NCBI GenBank assembly: GCA_050289385.1
Contig: JBNKFQ010000131.1
Span: 1 to 9,058 of the forward strand
Direction of reading: 5' to 3'
DNA: 9,058 nt
Source of the DNA: JBNKFQ01 sp050289385
Lineage (GTDB): Bacteria > Pseudomonadota > Gammaproteobacteria > Pseudomonadales > Porticoccaceae
Shown here: positions 6,256-9,058 of the stretch, one piece after another
Numbering within the stretch: the stretch's first letter is position 1
How the letters are laid out: every line of letters begins with the position of its first letter
Translations under genes and position numbers: made by a program
Notes under the pieces: model-generated
Told to the model about the DNA's origin: nothing
The model's input: only the letters and a program-made list of their open reading frames with translations
Database searches by the model: none

Positions 6256-7386
6256 ATGAAAACGAAATATAGATGTGATTGGAGAAAGTTTTTTGGCTGT
6301 GCCGCGGGTGTGGCGGCAATGGCGATTGTGTTATGCCCACTTAAGGTATTGGCAGAAACTCGTGGCTATGTAGTCAGTTATCTTCATGTCGCTAACCACC
6401 ATGCCGAAGGCAACTGCCCCGATGGCGACAATGGTGATTTTGGTACTATCAAGGCGCGCGCCTATAAATTGCGTGGCCTGAGCCAAAAGCAGATCGACGA
6501 ACTCAACAGCGGCAAGGTTAACCCCCTGGGTGGAGAAGTTTCTGACGTTGTTACCTACCGGGGCACCCGCAATGGAAAGCCCGCCAACGTATTCCACTAT
6601 CCACTTTCGCAACCGGACCCTCATCTCAAGCGCGTTGTTGGCACCTCGGCCTACGGATTTAATCTCGATGGCAAAGGTGCAGACGACCCCGGCAGTTTTA
6701 TCGACCCCGAAACTGGAGAGAAGGGTGTCGATAATGAATTGTTTCGTCTGCTGGGTTGCTCGCGCGGCTATACTGACGACCTGCCGGTGCGACCCTACTT
6801 TGAAGGTGAGCAATTCAGGGTACTTGCCATCGAGATGCCCGCGTGGTTGATCTCTGTTTCTGGTGAAGATCTGAGCCGGGATGGTGAAGTGACGGTTTCC
6901 ATTCACCGTGCCATAGGTCGCCGTCTCACCAATGCCACAGGTGAAACACTGTTTCATGCCAGCTATGTGATCGATAACAATTCGCCAACGCGTGGCACCT
7001 TTCGCGGTGAATTGAAAAACGGTGAATTTCGATCTTACCCCGACCAGGATGTGTCGATATTCTGGGAAGGCGAACTGTCTTTCTTTACCAAATTTGAACT
7101 TCGCCGGGCACAACTGCGTTTCAATATCGGCGATGATGGCAGCCTGGCCGGATATATGGGTGGCTACCATATTTGGGAGGACTATTGGGTTGGGCTGCAA
7201 GATAATGGAGAGATCAGCAGCAATATTGACACGGCAGGTCTTTACCGAGGCATGCACGATCTGGCCGAGGCATATCCAGACCCGGAAACCGGACAGAATC
7301 AGGCCATCTCCGCCACTTTCCGTATTGATGCCGCGCCGGCCTTTTTGGCCAATTCCGACGGCAAATTTATTACAGCTGCCAATTAA
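6256..7386 (+). CDS. Exported protein of unknown function
   Basis: I do not recognise this family. The product has 376 residues and a clear Sec-type signal peptide: basic n-region (MKTKYRCDWRK), hydrophobic core at about 15-29, and a VLA site with likely cleavage after Ala33. No lipobox is present, and no second membrane helix is seen, so the mature protein should be periplasmic, surface-exposed or secreted. The mature part is soluble-looking and rich in Asp, Gly and aromatic residues. Just after the signal is a His/Cys cluster, LHVANHHAEGNCPDGDNGD (His44, His48, His49, Cys54). Further on are NLDGKGADDPGSF and GEKGVDNELFRLLGCSRGY with Cys168, the only other mature cysteine, so a Cys54-Cys168 disulfide is possible. 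The Asp/Gly-rich stretch could bind calcium, but this is a guess. The C-terminal half alternates short beta-like segments, e.g. MGGYHIWEDYWVG. It lies between the receptor and a heme-motif protein, with short gaps, so it probably serves the same process. Confidence 0.85.
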   Translation: MKTKYRCDWRKFFGCAAGVAAMAIVLCPLKVLAETRGYVVSYLHVANHHAEGNCPDGDNGDFGTIKARAYKLRGLSQKQIDELNSGKVNPLGGEVSDVVTYRGTRNGKPANVFHYPLSQPDPHLKRVVGTSAYGFNLDGKGADDPGSFIDPETGEKGVDNELFRLLGCSRGYTDDLPVRPYFEGEQFRVLAIEMPAWLISVSGEDLSRDGEVTVSIHRAIGRRLTNATGETLFHASYVIDNNSPTRGTFRGELKNGEFRSYPDQDVSIFWEGELSFFTKFELRRAQLRFNIGDDGSLAGYMGGYHIWEDYWVGLQDNGEISSNIDTAGLYRGMHDLAEAYPDPETGQNQAISATFRIDAAPAFLANSDGKFITAAN

Positions 7387-7425
7387 TGTTAGTTGGTCCT
7401 GATTGCGAAAAGGAAATACCAAAAT

Positions 7426-9058
7426 ATGTCTACATATAAAAAACGCTCCGTCGCCATAGCCACAATTTGCGCTGTAGCTGTGGGCGCGGTGGTCTGGTTT
7501 GGCTCAATTCTGTCGGTGGACCCCAGGGTGTCAACCGGCGAAGCGGTGGTCGGCAATATGCGCCGCCTCAACGCCGATCAATACCGCCGTGTGATTCAAG
7601 ATGTGTTTGGCGATGGAATTAAAATTGATGGCCGCTTTGTAGAAACCGAGCAGCGAATTGATGGGTTGCTGGCGATCGGTGCCTCGGAACTGAGTGTTAG
7701 TTCTGTCGGCTTTGAAGCTGCGAAAGTGATTGGTGGTGGTATCGCCCGCCAGTTGGTTGACCCCACTAATCGGGCCCAGCTATTGCCTTGCGAAGCCGAA
7801 ACTGAAAACACCATGGATACGAAATGTGCCCGCCAGGTAATTTCAGAAGTTGGGCGGCTGCTATTTCGCCGTCCTTTGAGCGAAGATGAGATCCAGACCC
7901 AGGTGCAGGTTGTTCAACTCGCAGTTGATCGACAGCAGGATTATTATCTGGGTCTTGAAAAAAGCCTGACCAATTTATTGGTGTCACCTCATTTTCTGTT
8001 TCACATTGAGTACATTGAGCCCGACCCGCTGCACGACGGCGAATATCGTTTAACAGCCTGGTCAAAGGCATCACGGCTCAGCTTTTTACTGTGGGGCACT
8101 ACCCCCGATGCCGCACTGCTAGATGAGGCCGGGACAGGTGAATTGCACACCCGGGAGGGGCTTCAACGCCAAGTGGATCGTCTGCTGAATTCGCCGCGTC
8201 TGGTAGACGGTGTGCGGGCGTTTTTCTCGGATATGCTGACTTTCGACGGTTTTGAAACCTTGAGTAAGGATCACCTGATTTACCCACAATTCACCACTCA
8301 GGTTAAGCGTGACGCGCGCGAGCAAACCCTGCTCACGATTGTTGACCACTTGCTTTATCGCGAAGAGGCCTATCCCGAACTGTTTACTTCGCCAAGAACG
8401 TTTTTAACGCCCTCTCTGGCGGCCTTGATGGCAGTACCCGTGTTACAGACAGACACCTCCCATCTGGCCCCTGCCGAGTGGGTGCCCTACGAATTTCCGG
8501 CAGATGACAACCGCTCGGGGATTCTCGCCCAACCCAGCTTTGTCGCGTTGCACTCGCATCCGGGACGCACTTCACCCACCAATCGAGGCAAGGCCTTGCG
8601 CGAAAATTTCCTTTGCCAGGAAGTGCCTGCACCGCCGGCGAATGTGGATTTCAATATTGTCGAGGACACCAGTAACCCGGATTACAAGACTATGCGTCAA
8701 CGTCTTTCAGCCCATGCCACCATGCCCACGTGCGCAGGTTGTCACAAGATTATGGACCCAATTGGGCTGGCGCTGGAAAATTTCGATGGTGATGGCAGTT
8801 ATAGACAGAAAGAAAACGGTGTTGTGATTGATACGGCCGGTGAAATGGATGGTATGAAATTCAGTAACGCCTACGATTTGGGCAAAGTGGTTGCCGATAA
8901 TCCGGCTACGGTGTCCTGCCTGGTGAACCGCGTGTTCTCTTTCGGGACAGGTCACAAAATCAGTCGTGAGGAACACAAGTGGTTGAAAGACGTTCGCAAG
9001 AACTTTGCCAGCAAAGGTTACAAATTCCCGAATCTGTTACGCGATATTGCCACCAGTG
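7426..9058 (+). CDS. DUF1592/DUF1588/DUF1585 protein with CxxCH heme motif (3' end outside window)
   Basis: Member of the multi-domain group first described in planctomycetes and also common in gammaproteobacteria and myxobacteria. Its biochemical role is not established; the CxxCH motif implies covalent heme in the periplasm. 544 codons are visible, with no stop before the edge. Order: signal anchor or signal peptide (about 8-29), DUF1587-like MRRLNADQYRRVIQDVFG (45-62), DUF1595-like ARQVISEVGRLLFRRPLSED (from 135), DUF1592 (about 176-274, SLTNLLVSPHFLFH and ASRLSFLLWG), DUF1588 (about 363-455, RSGILAQPSFVALHSHPGRT, Cys397, CAGCH at 436-440, MDPIGLALENFD), then DUF1585 (about 477 on, VSCLVNRVFSFGTGH). 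The last visible residues, FPNLLRDIATS, match the usual extreme C-terminus of DUF1585, so very little is missing. It lacks the separate N-terminal cytochrome domain of longer planctomycete forms. ATG 7426 is preceded by AAAAGGAA (7408-7414). In related loci a DUF1552 gene often follows; that would lie outside the window. Confidence 0.9.
   Translation, partial: MSTYKKRSVAIATICAVAVGAVVWFGSILSVDPRVSTGEAVVGNMRRLNADQYRRVIQDVFGDGIKIDGRFVETEQRIDGLLAIGASELSVSSVGFEAAKVIGGGIARQLVDPTNRAQLLPCEAETENTMDTKCARQVISEVGRLLFRRPLSEDEIQTQVQVVQLAVDRQQDYYLGLEKSLTNLLVSPHFLFHIEYIEPDPLHDGEYRLTAWSKASRLSFLLWGTTPDAALLDEAGTGELHTREGLQRQVDRLLNSPRLVDGVRAFFSDMLTFDGFETLSKDHLIYPQFTTQVKRDAREQTLLTIVDHLLYREEAYPELFTSPRTFLTPSLAALMAVPVLQTDTSHLAPAEWVPYEFPADDNRSGILAQPSFVALHSHPGRTSPTNRGKALRENFLCQEVPAPPANVDFNIVEDTSNPDYKTMRQRLSAHATMPTCAGCHKIMDPIGLALENFDGDGSYRQKENGVVIDTAGEMDGMKFSNAYDLGKVVADNPATVSCLVNRVFSFGTGHKISREEHKWLKDVRKNFASKGYKFPNLLRDIATS

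Noticed and set aside
6313..6357. Lipoprotein signal in the exported protein
   Set aside because: The cysteine of AIVLCP is preceded by Leu rather than a small residue, and a normal VLA cleavage site follows, so a Sec signal fits better.
6331..7422. Long open frame of 363 codons on the - strand opposite the exported protein gene
   Set aside because: The + strand frame has a signal peptide, a ribosome-binding site and operon context; the - strand product shows no recognisable motif and would overlap the whole gene. It is taken as a shadow of the + gene.

Overview
The window looks like a chromosomal segment of a Gram-negative gammaproteobacterium, possibly of the marine or Cellvibrio-like type. 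That placement is an inference from gene content: a TonB-dependent receptor with a signalling domain, a FecI/FecR-type regulatory pair, an S9 dipeptidyl-peptidase-IV-like protein, and a heme-motif protein built from DUF1587/1595/1592/1588/1585 modules. Base composition is moderate, and all supported genes are on the + strand. No tRNA, rRNA, CRISPR array, transposase or phage gene was seen.

Layout. (1) Positions 2-1525 hold the 3' part of an S9-family (DPP IV-like) serine peptidase gene whose 5' end lies outside the window. (2) Positions 1526-1943 are a ~420-base gap with a 13-bp tandem repeat and an imperfect palindrome, and no convincing gene. (3) Positions 1944-3598 hold a FecI-like ECF sigma factor and a FecR-like anti-sigma/sensor, translationally coupled by a 4-base overlap. 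(4) Positions 3599-3745 are a leader with two abutting 10-bp palindromes and a strong ribosome-binding site that fixes the next start. (5) Positions 3746-6190 encode a TonB-dependent outer-membrane receptor with an N-terminal STN signalling domain. (6) Positions 6256-7386 encode an exported protein of a family I do not recognise. (7) From 7426 to the window edge runs a nearly complete gene for a DUF1592/DUF1588-type protein with a CxxCH heme-binding motif.

How the genes may work together. Sigma, FecR and receptor form a complete Fec-type cell-surface signalling cassette. Ligand binding at the outer membrane would be passed through the receptor STN domain to the periplasmic C-terminus of FecR, releasing the sigma factor. 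The FecR C-terminus and the receptor STN domain can be aligned by eye as the same small fold. The two downstream genes follow with short gaps and good ribosome-binding sites, so they are likely co-expressed with the receptor. This suggests a ligand-responsive module that imports or processes something with an exported protein and a periplasmic c-type-heme-like protein. The substrate cannot be read from the sequence. The least described part is the pairing of the unknown exported protein with the DUF1592-type protein under Fec-type control.
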